The notes under the pieces were generated by a model that was not told the origin of the DNA, searched no databases, and worked only from the letters and a program-made list of their open reading frames with translations. The position numbers and the translations under genes are program-made. Of a DNA stretch of 64,000 nucleotides, positions 23,882 to 34,433 are shown one piece after another. Position 1 is the first letter of the stretch. Each line of letters begins with the position of its first letter. This stretch comes from UBA10649 sp963842725 (GTDB taxonomy: Bacteria; Actinomycetota; Actinomycetes; S36-B12), in contig CAWJHN010000004.1 of assembly GCA_963842725.1 (NCBI GenBank), positions 186,001 through 250,000 on the forward strand. Direction: 5' to 3'.

Positions 23882-24980
23882 GCGGCCTGCGGGCCCATGA
23901 CGACCGCGGCGCGGTCGCGGTGCTGGTCGCCATCCTGCTGGCCGGTCGGGATCCTCTCCGGCCTGCTGGCCATCGTCGTCGACCTGGGCCGCGTCTATGC
24001 CGAGCGCCGGGTGGTCCAGAACGCGGCCGATGCCGGCGCTCTCGCGATGGCCGAGTACTGCGCCGAGGGAGACGCTCGCTGCGTCGGTGACGAGGGTGCG
24101 ACCTGGCTCAACGACCTGGCCGGCGCAAACTCGCCGGATGCGGCCTCCGCGGTCACCGAGGTGTGCGGGACCGGCGCGCTCGGGACCTGCACTCCCACGA
24201 CCGCGACCTGGAAGGACTGCCAGCCGGTGGCCGAGGGCTATGCGAACTACGCCCGGGTCCGCACCAGCACGAAGACGGCGTCCGGTGACCTGTTCTTCCC
24301 GGCGATCTTCGCGGGCATGATGGACGAGTCGGGCAGCAACGAGCTGGCGGTCGCCGCCTGTGCCCAGGCGGCCTGGGGGCCGGCGGGATGGGCAACCGTC
24401 CCCCTGCCGTTCCTGCTGCCGATCTGTCCCGGGTATCCGGGGGACGGCCCGATCGTGATCGAGGATTTCGATCCGAACGACCCGAACCAGACATGCACGC
24501 TCAACGGCGTCACCTACGACCTGATCACCAAGGGCATGGCGTTCGCGGACTACGACGGCCCCAAGAAGGACTGCACCACTCCCGTGAAGGTCGGCCTGAG
24601 CCCTCCGGACATCCCGGTCGAGACCTCGCTGGAGCAGCTGTGCGGGAAGGACCTAGAACCGGTGCTTAAGGAGATCATCGAGGCTGGCCAGCCGGTGATC
24701 CTGCCGGTCATCGGAGGTCATCCCAAGGCGGGCCAGGGACGAGTACGAGTTCCCGGTCATCTCCTTCAAGAGCTTCACCCTGCTCGGCTACAACCTGAAG
24801 AACAAGAGCGGCGGGATCGCGCCTCAGGCGCCGGCCTATCCCAAGGGATGGAACAGCACGGTCTGCGGCAAGAGCGCGAAGCGCTCGTGCCTGTACGGCA
24901 GCGTCGGCGCCGATGTCATCCCTGGTGACGTCGGTCCGGGCCTGGACCTAGGAGTGAAGGCCATCCAGCTGCTGCCATGA
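23869..24980 (+). pseudogene. tadG: TadG-like pilus protein, two apparent frameshifts
   Basis: From ATG 23869, which overlaps the tadE stop region, one frame starts GLRAHDDRGAVAVLVAILLA. It must shift at about 23943 to reach VGILSGLLAIVVDLGRVYAERRVVQNAADAGALA, the TadE/TadG N-terminal helix that anchors the protein. It runs to about 24735 and must shift again to give DEYEFPVISFKSFTLLGYN and the end GVKAIQLLP at 24980. The restored protein of about 370 residues has a cysteine-rich outer part (about ten Cys). TadG-type proteins in actinobacteria are membrane-anchored pilus assembly factors of unclear detail. Both breaks fall in G-rich runs. Confidence 0.68.
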
Positions 24981-25002
24981 CGACGAAGTGAGGGGAACAG
25001 TC

Positions 25003-25737
25003 ATGAAGCGTCCGGTGATCCCGATCCTGCTTGCCGTCGCGCTCGCGATCGGCGCGGGCCTCGCGGTGTTCATCTATGCACGAGGCGCGGAGGCCCGGGC
25101 CCTGGCCGATCAGCAGCCCGTCGACGTGCTGGTCAGCACCCAGCTGATCCCGATGGGCACCACGCTGGGCGACGCCGTCGACGACGGCCTGGCCGAGACG
25201 GCGAAGGTGCCGGTGACCCTGCGTCCGCAGGGCAGCCTCCCCGAGGTGACCACCGCAAATGCCGATCTGGTCGCGCTGAGCGACGTTTCCGCGGGGCAGG
25301 TGCTCCTTGCCGGAGCGTTCGGCACCGAGGTGCCCAAGGCGGTGCCGCTGGAGGTGCCGGACGGTCTCGTCGCGGTGTCCGCGGCCCTGGAGGACCCGGC
25401 CAAGGTCGGTCCGTTCCTGCGGCCCGGCTCCGAGATCGCCGTCTTCGACACCATCACGCTGCCGAACGAGAACACCGACGCCCCGCCCATCCGCGCGACC
25501 CGGCTGCTCCTGGACCGCGTGCTGGTGCTTGCGGTCGGACCGGTGACGGAGCGGCAGGCGGAGAGCGCCGAGGCCGAGGAGTGGCAGGCGCAGCTCGTCA
25601 CCATGGCCCTGGACCAGGTCCAGGCCCAGAAGCTCATCCACGGGATCGAGACGGGTGCCCTGTACATGGCACTGCTCGGCGAGAACACGACGCTCAAGCC
25701 CTCCGTGGGCGTGAGCGACGCGGATCTCTTCAACTAG
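25003..25737 (+). CDS. cpaB: RcpC/CpaB-type Flp pilus assembly protein
   Basis: A 244-residue protein with an N-terminal TM helix (residues 7-27, PVIPILLAVALAIGAGLAVFIY), then an SAF-type domain (DVLVSTQLIPMGTTLGDAV, LSDVSAGQVLLAGAF) and the RcpC beta domain (GLVAVSAALEDPAKVGPFLRPGSEIAVFDTI; LLDRVLVLAV). In caulobacters CpaB helps stabilise or gate the secretin; in Gram-positive tad loci it acts outside the single membrane. ATG 25003 is preferred over the in-frame GTG 24988, since GTGAGGGGAACAG supplies the ribosome site before it. No frameshift is seen here, unlike its neighbours. Confidence 0.85.
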   Translation: MKRPVIPILLAVALAIGAGLAVFIYARGAEARALADQQPVDVLVSTQLIPMGTTLGDAVDDGLAETAKVPVTLRPQGSLPEVTTANADLVALSDVSAGQVLLAGAFGTEVPKAVPLEVPDGLVAVSAALEDPAKVGPFLRPGSEIAVFDTITLPNENTDAPPIRATRLLLDRVLVLAVGPVTERQAESAEAEEWQAQLVTMALDQVQAQKLIHGIETGALYMALLGENTTLKPSVGVSDADLFN

Positions 25738-25748
25738 GGGGGATTGCG

Positions 25749-26931
25749 ATGTCAATCGTATTCGGCGATGTCGCCCAGGATCAGGAGCGTTTCCGCCTCA
25801 CGATGGCACAGGACGTGGCGGTGTTCGACACCGTCCTGTCGATGCAGGCCTACCTCGACGCGCACCCGGACGAGGACCTCGTGGTGATCGGCCCGGACGC
25901 GCCGCTGGCGGTGGCCACCGAGATCGCGGAGCGGTACCGCGTCGAGCGGCCCACGCTCGGGGTGATCCTGCTGCGTCGACGCGTCGACGTGCAGACCATG
26001 GCAGAGGCGCTTCGCGCCGGCATCCGCGAGGTCGTCGGGGCCGACGACGCCGAGGCACTGCAGAGCGCCTGCCAGCGATCCGAACTGGTGTCGCGTCAGC
26101 TGCGGCACGCCGAGGGCCGGGGCTCCGAGGTCGGGCCGTGGGCGGGTGATCCTCGTGTTCTCGGCAAAGGGCGGGTGCGGCAAGACGACGCTGTCGACGA
26201 ACCTCGCCGAGGCCCTCGCCCTGAGCGAGGTCGGCCGCGTGTGCCTGGTCGACTTCAACCTCGAGTTCGGCGACGTCGCGATCGCCCTGCAGGTCGACCC
26301 GGTGCGCACGATCAGCGATGCGCTGGGCATGCAGGGCGGCCTGGACCAGCAGGGCGTGTCCTCGATGGTGATCCCGTACAAGGATCGTCTCGACGTGCTG
26401 CTGGCGCCCACGCAGCCGGCGGACGCCGAGTTCATCTCGGCGCAGCTCACCTCGGTGATCCTGGCGCACCTCGCGGAGATGTACGACTTCGTCGTCATCG
26501 ACTCGCCGCCCGCCTTCAGCGACGTCATCCTGAAGTGCTTCGACGTCGCCGACACCTACGTGCTGCTCAGCACCCTGGACATGCTGTCGCTGAAGAACTT
26601 CAAGCTCACCCTCGACACCCTCGACGCGCTCGGCTACCCGCGCTCCCGCTGGAGCATCGTGCTCAACCGCTGCGACTCCAAGGTGGGCCTGACCGTCGAG
26701 GACATGGAGCGGACCATCGGGCTGCCGGTGGCCACCAGGCTCCCGTCCACCCGAGACGTGCCCGCATCGCTGAATCGCGGCGTGACGCTGGTGAGCGTGA
26801 ACCGGCGGCATCCGTTCAGCCGCGCGGTCTTCGGCCTGGCCGCCCGGGAGAGCGCGGGTGCGTCGTCGAACGCGCCGAGCGCCGCGGTCCTCGGCGAGGC
26901 GGGGCATGCTCCGCCACGGAGGAGGTGCGTG
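25749..26931 (+). pseudogene. cpaE: TadZ/CpaE pilus localisation ATPase, frameshifted, and without its own stop
   Basis: The N-terminal receiver-like part (ATG 25749; FDTVLSMQAYLDAHPDEDLVVIGP, VDVQTMAEALRAGIREVV) is in one frame. The MinD/ParA-type ATPase (VFSAKGGCGKTTLSTNLAEALAL deviant Walker A, VCLVDFNLEFGDVA, YDFVVIDSPPAFSDVI) continues in another from about 26146. The break is in the run GGGCCGTGGGCGGG. The ATPase frame then runs on into tadA/cpaF with no stop. In a third frame the TGA of TGATG at 26930 would end it, so a further indel after about 26800 is possible. TadZ sets the polar or local site of Tad assembly and works with TadA. Confidence 0.72.
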
Positions 26932-28278
<1,347 letters not shown>

Positions 28279-28294
28279 GGTGAGGGGGAGGGCC

Positions 28295-30220
28295 ATGCGC
28301 CGCATGAGAGGGGCACTGGTGGTGCTCGCGCTCGCCGTGCTTGGCGCCGTCGCGGCGCCCGCGGTGGCCGCCGACGACACGGCCGGCCTCGACGTCGAGA
28401 GCGTGACCGGCCGAGAGGTCGAGCTCCGAATGACATTCGACCCGCAGGCGCCCATAACCGCGGACTCGGAGATCTCGAGCACCGTGCGGGTCGGCGGCAC
28501 GGTGCTGCCGGCCGAGTCCCGGCTCGTCGTCGACGACACCACGCCGACGACGGCGATCCTGGTTCTGGACGCCAGCGGCTCGATGGACGGCTCCCGCATC
28601 GCCGCCGCCCAGAAGGCGGCCACGTCCTTCGTGGCCGCCCTGCCGCCGGACGTCCGCGTCGGGCTGGTCACCTTCAACGAGGAGATCGAGGTGGTCGCCC
28701 CGCCGACCGCTGACCGGGCCGTGATCGTCGACGGGATCGCCTCGGTCCGGCCCGAGGGTGACACGGCCCTCTACGACGCGGTCCGCCTGGCGCTGGGGCA
28801 GGTGCCCGAGGGGGAGCGGGCTCGACTGGTCGTGCTCAGCGACGGCCAGGACACCTCGAGCACGAGCACCCTGGCGCGACTGACCAAGGCCGTCGAGGCG
28901 AGGGGCATCCCGATCGACGTCGTCGCGCTGAAGCCGTCGACGGAGCAGGTGGAGTTCCTGCGGCGCCTGTCCGGCGTCAACGGCGGAACGCTGCTGTCGG
29001 CGGCCTCGTCGGAGGACCTCCAGGCCGCATTCACCGAGGCATCCCGGCAGTTCGGGGCCAAGGCCTATCTCACGACCACGATTCCGCCGTCGATCGATGC
29101 GAGCGGTGCGCCGGTGCTGGCGACCGTGACGATCGACGGGCAGGTCGTGCGTCAGGCCACCGCCCTCCCCGTGACCGCGTCGCTGGCCGCCGTCCCCCTC
29201 ACGGCGCCAGCGACGCTCGGGGCGGGGCCGCCGACGGCGGCCGTCGCCTCGGGCGGGGTCGACTGGGCGCCGATCCTGATCGCGGTCCTGGTGGGCGTGG
29301 CGGTCCTGGGCGCCGCGTTCGCGATCATGCTGGTGCGACGGGACCTGACCAAGCGCCGCCGCATCGAGCAGGTGCTTCGCTATGACGGTCGCGGTGCCCG
29401 CGGCACGCGGGCCGACGGCGAGACCGGACCACGCTGGCTCAACGGACTCGACCGATTCCTGGCCGAGGGCGAGGGCTATCGCAAGACCGCGGGCCGGCTC
29501 GCGGCCGCGGGCTGGAGCCTCACCCCGGCCGGCTGGCTGGTCATCCGGCTCGCCGTGACGCTGCTGCTGATGATCGTCCTCGCGGCGCTGTTCCGGTCGC
29601 CGCTCATCGGCGCGATCGCCGGGATCCTGATCGGGTGGCTCGCGACCCATGCCTGGCTGCGGTCGCGCTGCACGGCGCGCCAGCGGGCCTTCGCGAGCGA
29701 GCTGCCGGACTTCCTCATGCTGCTCGCCAGCGGGCTGCGGGCCGGACTGTCCTTCACCCACGCCCTTGACTCGGCGGCGAGCGAGGGCAAGGGCGAGGTG
29801 GGCCGCCAGATGCGGCGAGCCCTCCGCGAGGTGCAGGTCGGGGCCCTGCTCGACGCGGCCCTGATGGACTGCGCGGAGCGGATGGACAACGACGACCTTC
29901 GCTGGACGGTCACCGCGCTGTCGATCCAGCGCGAGGTGGGCGGCAACCTGTCCACGATCCTCGACAACGCATCCGCGACGATCAAGGAGCGCTACGCGCT
30001 CCGACGCGAGGTGCAGACGCTGTCCGCGGAGGGCCGGCTGTCCGCCTACATCCTGCTCTCGCTCCCGCTCGGCGTGCTGCTGTTCCTCGTCGTCTTCCGG
30101 CGCGAGTACGTGTCGCTGCTGTGGACGGAGCCTCTCGGCATGGTCATGCTCGCCGTCCTGATCTTCCTGATGATCTCCGGCTGGCTGTGGATGCGCGCAA
30201 TCGTGAGGATCAAGGTCTGA
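28295..30220 (+). CDS. VWA domain - TadB (T2SS-F) fusion pilus assembly membrane protein
   Basis: A 641-residue fusion. It has a signal peptide (1-26), an outer VWA domain at about 85-260 with a complete MIDAS start D92-A-S94-G-S96 and a second acidic loop (EGDTALYDAV, DGQDTS), a TM helix at about 325-348, then a TadB-like T2SS-F region: paired N-terminal helices (LVIRLAVTLLLMIVLAALF), cytosolic ELPDFLMLLASGLRAGLSFTHAL, and EVGGNLSTILDNASATIKERYALRREVQTLSAEGRLSAYIL, then two C-terminal TM helices. TadB and TadC form the inner membrane platform that the TadA motor turns. The VWA part may bind pilins or surface ligands. The ATG shares an operon with tadA, and its stop overlaps tadC by TGATG. 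Confidence 0.92.
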   Translation: MRRMRGALVVLALAVLGAVAAPAVAADDTAGLDVESVTGREVELRMTFDPQAPITADSEISSTVRVGGTVLPAESRLVVDDTTPTTAILVLDASGSMDGSRIAAAQKAATSFVAALPPDVRVGLVTFNEEIEVVAPPTADRAVIVDGIASVRPEGDTALYDAVRLALGQVPEGERARLVVLSDGQDTSSTSTLARLTKAVEARGIPIDVVALKPSTEQVEFLRRLSGVNGGTLLSAASSEDLQAAFTEASRQFGAKAYLTTTIPPSIDASGAPVLATVTIDGQVVRQATALPVTASLAAVPLTAPATLGAGPPTAAVASGGVDWAPILIAVLVGVAVLGAAFAIMLVRRDLTKRRRIEQVLRYDGRGARGTRADGETGPRWLNGLDRFLAEGEGYRKTAGRLAAAGWSLTPAGWLVIRLAVTLLLMIVLAALFRSPLIGAIAGILIGWLATHAWLRSRCTARQRAFASELPDFLMLLASGLRAGLSFTHALDSAASEGKGEVGRQMRRALREVQVGALLDAALMDCAERMDNDDLRWTVTALSIQREVGGNLSTILDNASATIKERYALRREVQTLSAEGRLSAYILLSLPLGVLLFLVVFRREYVSLLWTEPLGMVMLAVLIFLMISGWLWMRAIVRIKV

Positions 30221-31134
30221 TGAACAGCTACGTACTCCCCCTGGTGGCCGCGGCCCTCGCGTTCGCGGCGGTGATGGTGGCCTCCCTCGAGATCGTGGGA
30301 CGCCACGAGCAGCTGGGCATGCGCCGTTCCCTGGCGCTCGTCCTGCGCATCGGTGCGGTCAACCCCGCCGACGCGGACCTGGCATCGGTGCCGAGCGAGT
30401 CGTTCGTGGCGAGCCTGGTCCGGTCCGTGGGCGACGGCGTCGTCGGGCAGCGCACCCGGACCCGGCTCCGCCGGCACCTGGCCTGGGCGGGCCAGCCGAC
30501 CACCGAGGCGCTGGCGAACGCGGTCGATCGCAAGGTCATCTACCTCATCGCCGGCGGCTGCCTCGGCCTGCTGGCCGGCATGGTCTACGGGGGATGGGTG
30601 TGGCTCGTCCTCCCGGTGGTCGCCATCGTCGGCTACTTCCTGCCGGACGTGCACATCTACAACAAGGGCCTGCGACGAACGCAGGAGATCCAGCGGGGCC
30701 TGCCCGACGCCCTCGACCTGCTGAACCTGTGCGTCGAGTCCGGGCTGAGCCTGCAGGCCGGGCTGAGCCGCATCGCGGCCAGCCAGAGCGGCCCCGTCGC
30801 GGCGGAGTTCGGCCGGGTCCTGCAGGAGATGCAGCTCGGGGTCTCGCGCGCGGACGCCTTCGAGTCGATGTCGCAGCGCACCAAGCAGGAGGACCTGCAG
30901 CGCTTCGTCGCCGCGATACTGCAGGTCGACAAGCTCGGCATCCCGGTGGCCGCCGTCCTGAGGGAGCAGGCCAGCGACATGCGCGCCAAGCGGCATTCGC
31001 GGGCGCGCGAGCTCGCGCAGAAGGTGCCGGTCAAGATCCTGGCACCGTTGATGCTGTGCTTCCTGCCCGGCCTGTTCATCATCATCCTCGGACCCGCGGT
31101 TCTCATCGCCCTCGATGTCTTCGTGGGGCTGTAG
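30220..31134 (+). CDS. tadC: TadC-like T2SS-F platform protein
   Basis: A 304-residue membrane protein of the type II secretion F family. It begins with a TM helix (YVLPLVAAALAFAAVMVASLE), then a cytosolic helical stretch, the central pair of TM helices (LIAGGCLGLLAGMVYGGWVWLVLPVVAIVGYFLPDVHI), the signature block EIQRGLPDALDLLNLCVESGLSLQAGL followed by FGRVLQEMQLGVSRADAFESM and RAKRHSRARELAQKVPVKILAPLMLCFLPGLFIIIL. Partner of TadB in the pilus platform. The ATG at 30220 overlaps the tadB stop by one base. Last plus-strand gene of the operon; 27 bases separate it from the converging peptidase gene. Confidence 0.92.
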   Translation: MNSYVLPLVAAALAFAAVMVASLEIVGRHEQLGMRRSLALVLRIGAVNPADADLASVPSESFVASLVRSVGDGVVGQRTRTRLRRHLAWAGQPTTEALANAVDRKVIYLIAGGCLGLLAGMVYGGWVWLVLPVVAIVGYFLPDVHIYNKGLRRTQEIQRGLPDALDLLNLCVESGLSLQAGLSRIAASQSGPVAAEFGRVLQEMQLGVSRADAFESMSQRTKQEDLQRFVAAILQVDKLGIPVAAVLREQASDMRAKRHSRARELAQKVPVKILAPLMLCFLPGLFIIILGPAVLIALDVFVGL

Positions 31135-31161
31135 CGCCCGGCCCAGGGCGGTCGAACCGGG

Positions 31162-31803
31162 CTAGGGCTGCAGCAGCTTGCTGGCGACGAGGACGCCCCA
31201 TGCCCCGGCGAGCATGCTCGGGCCGAACGGCAGCGCGGACTTGCGGGTCGCGCGCCCGGTCGCGAGCAGCACGAGCGAGATGGCCGCGGCGAGGAGGAAG
31301 CCCGCGCAGGCCGCCCAGAGCGCGGCAGCAAGCGACACCCAGCCGACCGAGATGCCGATGGTGCCGGAGAGCTTCACGTCGCCCATGCCCATGCCGGACG
31401 GGTTGACCAGGTGCAGCACGACGAACAGGACGAGCAGGGCGACCCCTCCGATCGCCGCCGTGACCAGGCTGCCGGCCAGGTCGGACAGGACCGCGGGAAG
31501 GGCGAGGAGGGCGAGGAGGATCGGATAGGAACTGAGGGTCAGCGGGTTCGGCAGCCGCTTGGTGCGGGCATCGATGATGGCGAGCACCGGGGTCACGCTC
31601 GCCAGGTAGAGGTACGCCGGGAGGGTCCAGGTGAGCCCGAACCGCCAGCCGCTCAGGACGAAGAGCAGGCCGGTCCCCGCGACCGCCAGCCCTGCCAGCC
31701 TCGACGACACGACGGGCACGTAGGCCCGGATGACAGGAAGCAGCGCTGCCCCGATCAGCAGACCAGCCACCCCGAGGCCTGCGGCCCACTGCGCCTCGAG
31801 CAT
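31162..31803 (-). CDS. Prepilin peptidase (A24, TadV/CpaA-like)
   Basis: A 213-residue inner membrane aspartic protease that trims Flp and Tad pseudopilins. Seen: seven hydrophobic helices and the two catalytic Asp motifs, LAIIDARTKRLPNPLT (first Asp of the D-x-R/K type) and the GMGMGDVKLSG (GxGD) motif. It lacks the N-methylation domain of longer T4P enzymes, as usual for TadV. Only peptidase in this window, encoded opposite the tad operon, so it is the likely maturase for the 23163 pilin. ATG 31803 is chosen; longer starts give a non-hydrophobic N-terminus. Confidence 0.87.
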   Translation of the reverse strand: MLEAQWAAGLGVAGLLIGAALLPVIRAYVPVVSSRLAGLAVAGTGLLFVLSGWRFGLTWTLPAYLYLASVTPVLAIIDARTKRLPNPLTLSSYPILLALLALPAVLSDLAGSLVTAAIGGVALLVLFVVLHLVNPSGMGMGDVKLSGTIGISVGWVSLAAALWAACAGFLLAAAISLVLLATGRATRKSALPFGPSMLAGAWGVLVASKLLQP

Positions 31804-31884
31804 GGCCAGAACTGTAATGGCGGCCGCCGCTCGATGCGGCGACACCTCCGGACCTCCCGCGTAGGCTCGTAGGAGGGGGTTGCC

Positions 31885-33309
31885 ATGGATGCGGTCTCGC
31901 GCGACGAGGCACTTGCTCCCGGGCTCCTGGCGTTGCACAGAATGCCGCTGGACACTCCGGAGCCGGAGTTGCTGCGGCGCGCCATCGATCTGGCCGAGGC
32001 GGTCACCGGCAGCCGGGTCGGCTACGTGCACTACGTCAACGACGACCAGGAGACCCTCGAGCTCGCCATGTGGTCGACCGCGACCATCGCCCATTGCAGC
32101 GTGGTCAACGACCGCCACTACCCCATCACGACCGCGGGGATCTGGGCCGACACGTTCCGCACCCGGTCACCGAGGATCCACAACGACTACCCGTCGACGC
32201 CGAACAAGCGGGGACTGCCAGAGGGTCACGTCACGCTCACCCGCCACCTCGGGGTCGCGGTCATCGAGGACGACGCCGTCCGGCTGCTGCTCGGGGTCGG
32301 CAACAAGCGGGACCCGTACGACGAGCGGGACGTGGAGGTCGCCCAGCAGGTGGCCGACGAGACGTGGATGCTGATCGACCGGCTTCGCGCGATGCGGGGT
32401 GCCACGGACGCCCTCGGCCTCCTGCGATCGCAGCATGGCCCGCTCCGGCTGTGCACGTGGCAGTGGGACCCGGAGACCGACGCGGTCACGTGGGGGCAGA
32501 GCGTCACGGGCATCCTGGGCGCCCGTCCCGGGGATCCCGGCTTCGCGTCATGGCGACCCCTGCTGGACGAGCTGGACCTCGACAGCCGCGAACTGCTGCG
32601 CAGTCGGCTCGCCTCGGAGGCGGACAACGACGTGCTGGACCTGTCCCTGTCCGGGGTCGACGCCGGATACGGGGCCCGGGCCTTCCAGTTGAGCGGCGGC
32701 TGGACGCTGCGTCCCACGGGTCGCGGCGAGATCATGCAGGGGGTGCTGAGCGATACCAGCGTGCTGGTCGAGCTCGACACCGCGCGGCATGCGGCTGAGC
32801 ACGATCCGCTGACGGGGATGCTCAACCGGACCGGACTGATCGCCCGACTGACGCGCAGGCTCGACGCCCGGCGGATGCGCGCGAGTGACGAGTTCGCGCT
32901 CCACTTCGTCGACCTCGACCGCTTCAAGCCGGTGAACGACACGCTCGGGCACCTGGTCGGCGATGCCGTCCTGCGCGAGTGCGCCCATCGGATCGTGACG
33001 TCGGTACGCAGCTCGGACATTGCGGCGCGGTTCGGCGGCGACGAGTTCGTCGTCGTGCAGGGCGGTGGACCTACCGACGAGGAGATAGCTGCGCTCGCCC
33101 ACGAGCTCATCGCCGAGCTGTCGCGGCCCATCAACGTGGGCCCGCTCGAGGTCGCCGTCGGTGCGAGCATCGGCGTCTCGCGCAGCAGCGACTCACTCCC
33201 CGGCCTGGACGCGCTCCTGCTGAGCGCGGACCGGGCGCTGTACGAGGCGAAGGCCCGTCAGTGCGGAGTGGTGATCGCCCGGCCCGGAACGCTTCACAAG
33301 CCGGGCTGA
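31885..33309 (+). CDS. GAF - PAS-like - GGDEF diguanylate cyclase
   Basis: A 474-residue soluble cyclic-di-GMP synthase. The N-terminal domain (about 25-165) is a GAF-2-like sensor with GYVHYVNDDQETLELAMWS, YPITTAGIWADTFR, IHNDY and GLPEGHVTLTRHLGVAV. A PAS-like linker (about 175-300) follows. The GGDEF domain (310-470) has DPLTGMLNRTGL, FVDLDRFKPVNDTLGH and the active site FGGDEF. An inhibitory I-site R-S-S-D stands five residues before it, so product inhibition is expected. AGGAGGGGGTTGCC precedes ATG 31885. The adjacent tad locus may be under c-di-GMP control; that link is only by position. Confidence 0.93.
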   Translation: MDAVSRDEALAPGLLALHRMPLDTPEPELLRRAIDLAEAVTGSRVGYVHYVNDDQETLELAMWSTATIAHCSVVNDRHYPITTAGIWADTFRTRSPRIHNDYPSTPNKRGLPEGHVTLTRHLGVAVIEDDAVRLLLGVGNKRDPYDERDVEVAQQVADETWMLIDRLRAMRGATDALGLLRSQHGPLRLCTWQWDPETDAVTWGQSVTGILGARPGDPGFASWRPLLDELDLDSRELLRSRLASEADNDVLDLSLSGVDAGYGARAFQLSGGWTLRPTGRGEIMQGVLSDTSVLVELDTARHAAEHDPLTGMLNRTGLIARLTRRLDARRMRASDEFALHFVDLDRFKPVNDTLGHLVGDAVLRECAHRIVTSVRSSDIAARFGGDEFVVVQGGGPTDEEIAALAHELIAELSRPINVGPLEVAVGASIGVSRSSDSLPGLDALLLSADRALYEAKARQCGVVIARPGTLHKPG

Positions 33310-34040
33310 GCCGCCGTCCTGCGGGCCGTCCAGGAGGCGCGGAGGGTGGCCGGGTCGACCGGCCGGTCGGTGTACTCGTCGGTGACGGCGATCAGTTCGA
33401 AGCCGGCTTCCTGCAAGGCTGAGCGGACCTCGCCGTCGCTGTGGAAGTACTGCCGATGGTGCTCGGTGTAGGGATCGCCGTCACGGGCCCTGAGGACATC
33501 GATCCACGCGTCGCAGGTGCGGGCCTCGACGTCGACGAAGCTGCGGATGACGTACGCGTGCCCGTGCTCATCGCCCTCGATGACCGGATTGGCGAGGGCC
33601 ATCGCCAGCATCGCATCGGTATGGAGGTCGAACGTCAGCCAGCCGCCGGGACGCAGCCGAGCCGCGATCGCGACGAGGGACAGCCGGAAGTCGGCCGGGT
33701 CCAGGTAGTTGAGTCCGTCGAAGGTCGACACTGCTGCGTCGTACACGCCGTCGATCGGCAGGCTGGGCAGGGTCGCGCGGACCAGGTCGACGCCCGGACC
33801 CAGCAGCGTGCGGGCGCGAGCCAGCATGGCCTCCGAAGCGTCGACCCCGGTGACCGCATAGCCGCGCGCGACCAGCTGGTCGGCCATCAGCCCGGTCCCG
33901 CAGCACACGTCGAGGATGCGGTGCACGCCGTCGGTGCGCCACCGGCGATCGAGCCACTCGGCCCACGACGGGAAGCAGGGGTCCACGACGATCTCGTCGT
34001 AGACCCCTGCCAGGCGCGAGTAGGCCTCGACCTGCCTCAC
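33294..34040 (-). CDS. Class I SAM-dependent methyltransferase
   Basis: A 248-residue methyltransferase starting at GTG 34040 (VEAYSRLAGVYDEIV). SAM-binding loop ILDVCCGTGLMADQLVARGYAVTGVDAS (motif I and acidic loop), post-I DGVYDAAVSTFDGLNYL, and LRPGGWLTFDLHTD (motif II/III) are clear. The VYDEIVVD start and Y-rich C-terminus resemble methyltransferases of small molecules. Substrate unknown. It overlaps the end of the diguanylate cyclase gene by 16 bases on the other strand. Confidence 0.87.
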   Translation of the reverse strand: MRQVEAYSRLAGVYDEIVVDPCFPSWAEWLDRRWRTDGVHRILDVCCGTGLMADQLVARGYAVTGVDASEAMLARARTLLGPGVDLVRATLPSLPIDGVYDAAVSTFDGLNYLDPADFRLSLVAIAARLRPGGWLTFDLHTDAMLAMALANPVIEGDEHGHAYVIRSFVDVEARTCDAWIDVLRARDGDPYTEHHRQYFHSDGEVRSALQEAGFELIAVTDEYTDRPVDPATLRASWTARRTAAQPGL

Positions 34041-34072
34041 GGATGTGTCTCGGTCCTGCTGAGAGGGACCCG

Positions 34073-34363
34073 TCAGATGCCGAGGATCTTGGCCTTGGCG
34101 GCCGCGAACTCCTCGTCGGAGAGGACGCCCTGGGTGTGGAGGGCGGCCAGGTTCTGCAGCTGGGTCATCTGGTCGTCCTCTGCGGGGGCGGCGGGGGCCG
34201 CGACGGGCGCAGGGGCCGGCGGAGCTTCGGCCTGCTGCTGGTCGTAGGCCTCCTGCTGCTTCGCGGCGTGCTTGTCGGCCTGGCGGTAGGCGACGCGGCT
34301 GGAGACCGCGGTGGCGGTCCCGGCGACGACGGCGGTGCGGGCGGCCATGCGCATGAGTCCCAT
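34073..34363 (-). CDS. Small SHOCT-domain protein
   Basis: A 96-residue protein. N-terminal stretch of about 25 mostly small hydrophobic residues (MAARTAVVAGTATAVSSRVAY), a Gln/Ala/Pro-rich linker and a C-terminal SHOCT motif (QLQNLAALHTQGVLSDEEFAAAKAKILGI, residues 67-96). SHOCT is a short oligomerisation module; the protein's role is unknown. Codon use is normal. It precedes the DUF6325 gene on the same strand by 70 bases; such pairs occur in actinobacterial stress clusters. Confidence 0.88.
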   Translation of the reverse strand: MGLMRMAARTAVVAGTATAVSSRVAYRQADKHAAKQQEAYDQQQAEAPPAPAPVAAPAAPAEDDQMTQLQNLAALHTQGVLSDEEFAAAKAKILGI

Positions 34364-34433
34364 GGTGAGTGCCTTTCAGTCGATTGGTGTCAGGGAGTGG
34401 ATGACAGGGAGTGGATGCCCGTCCATGGGTGGA

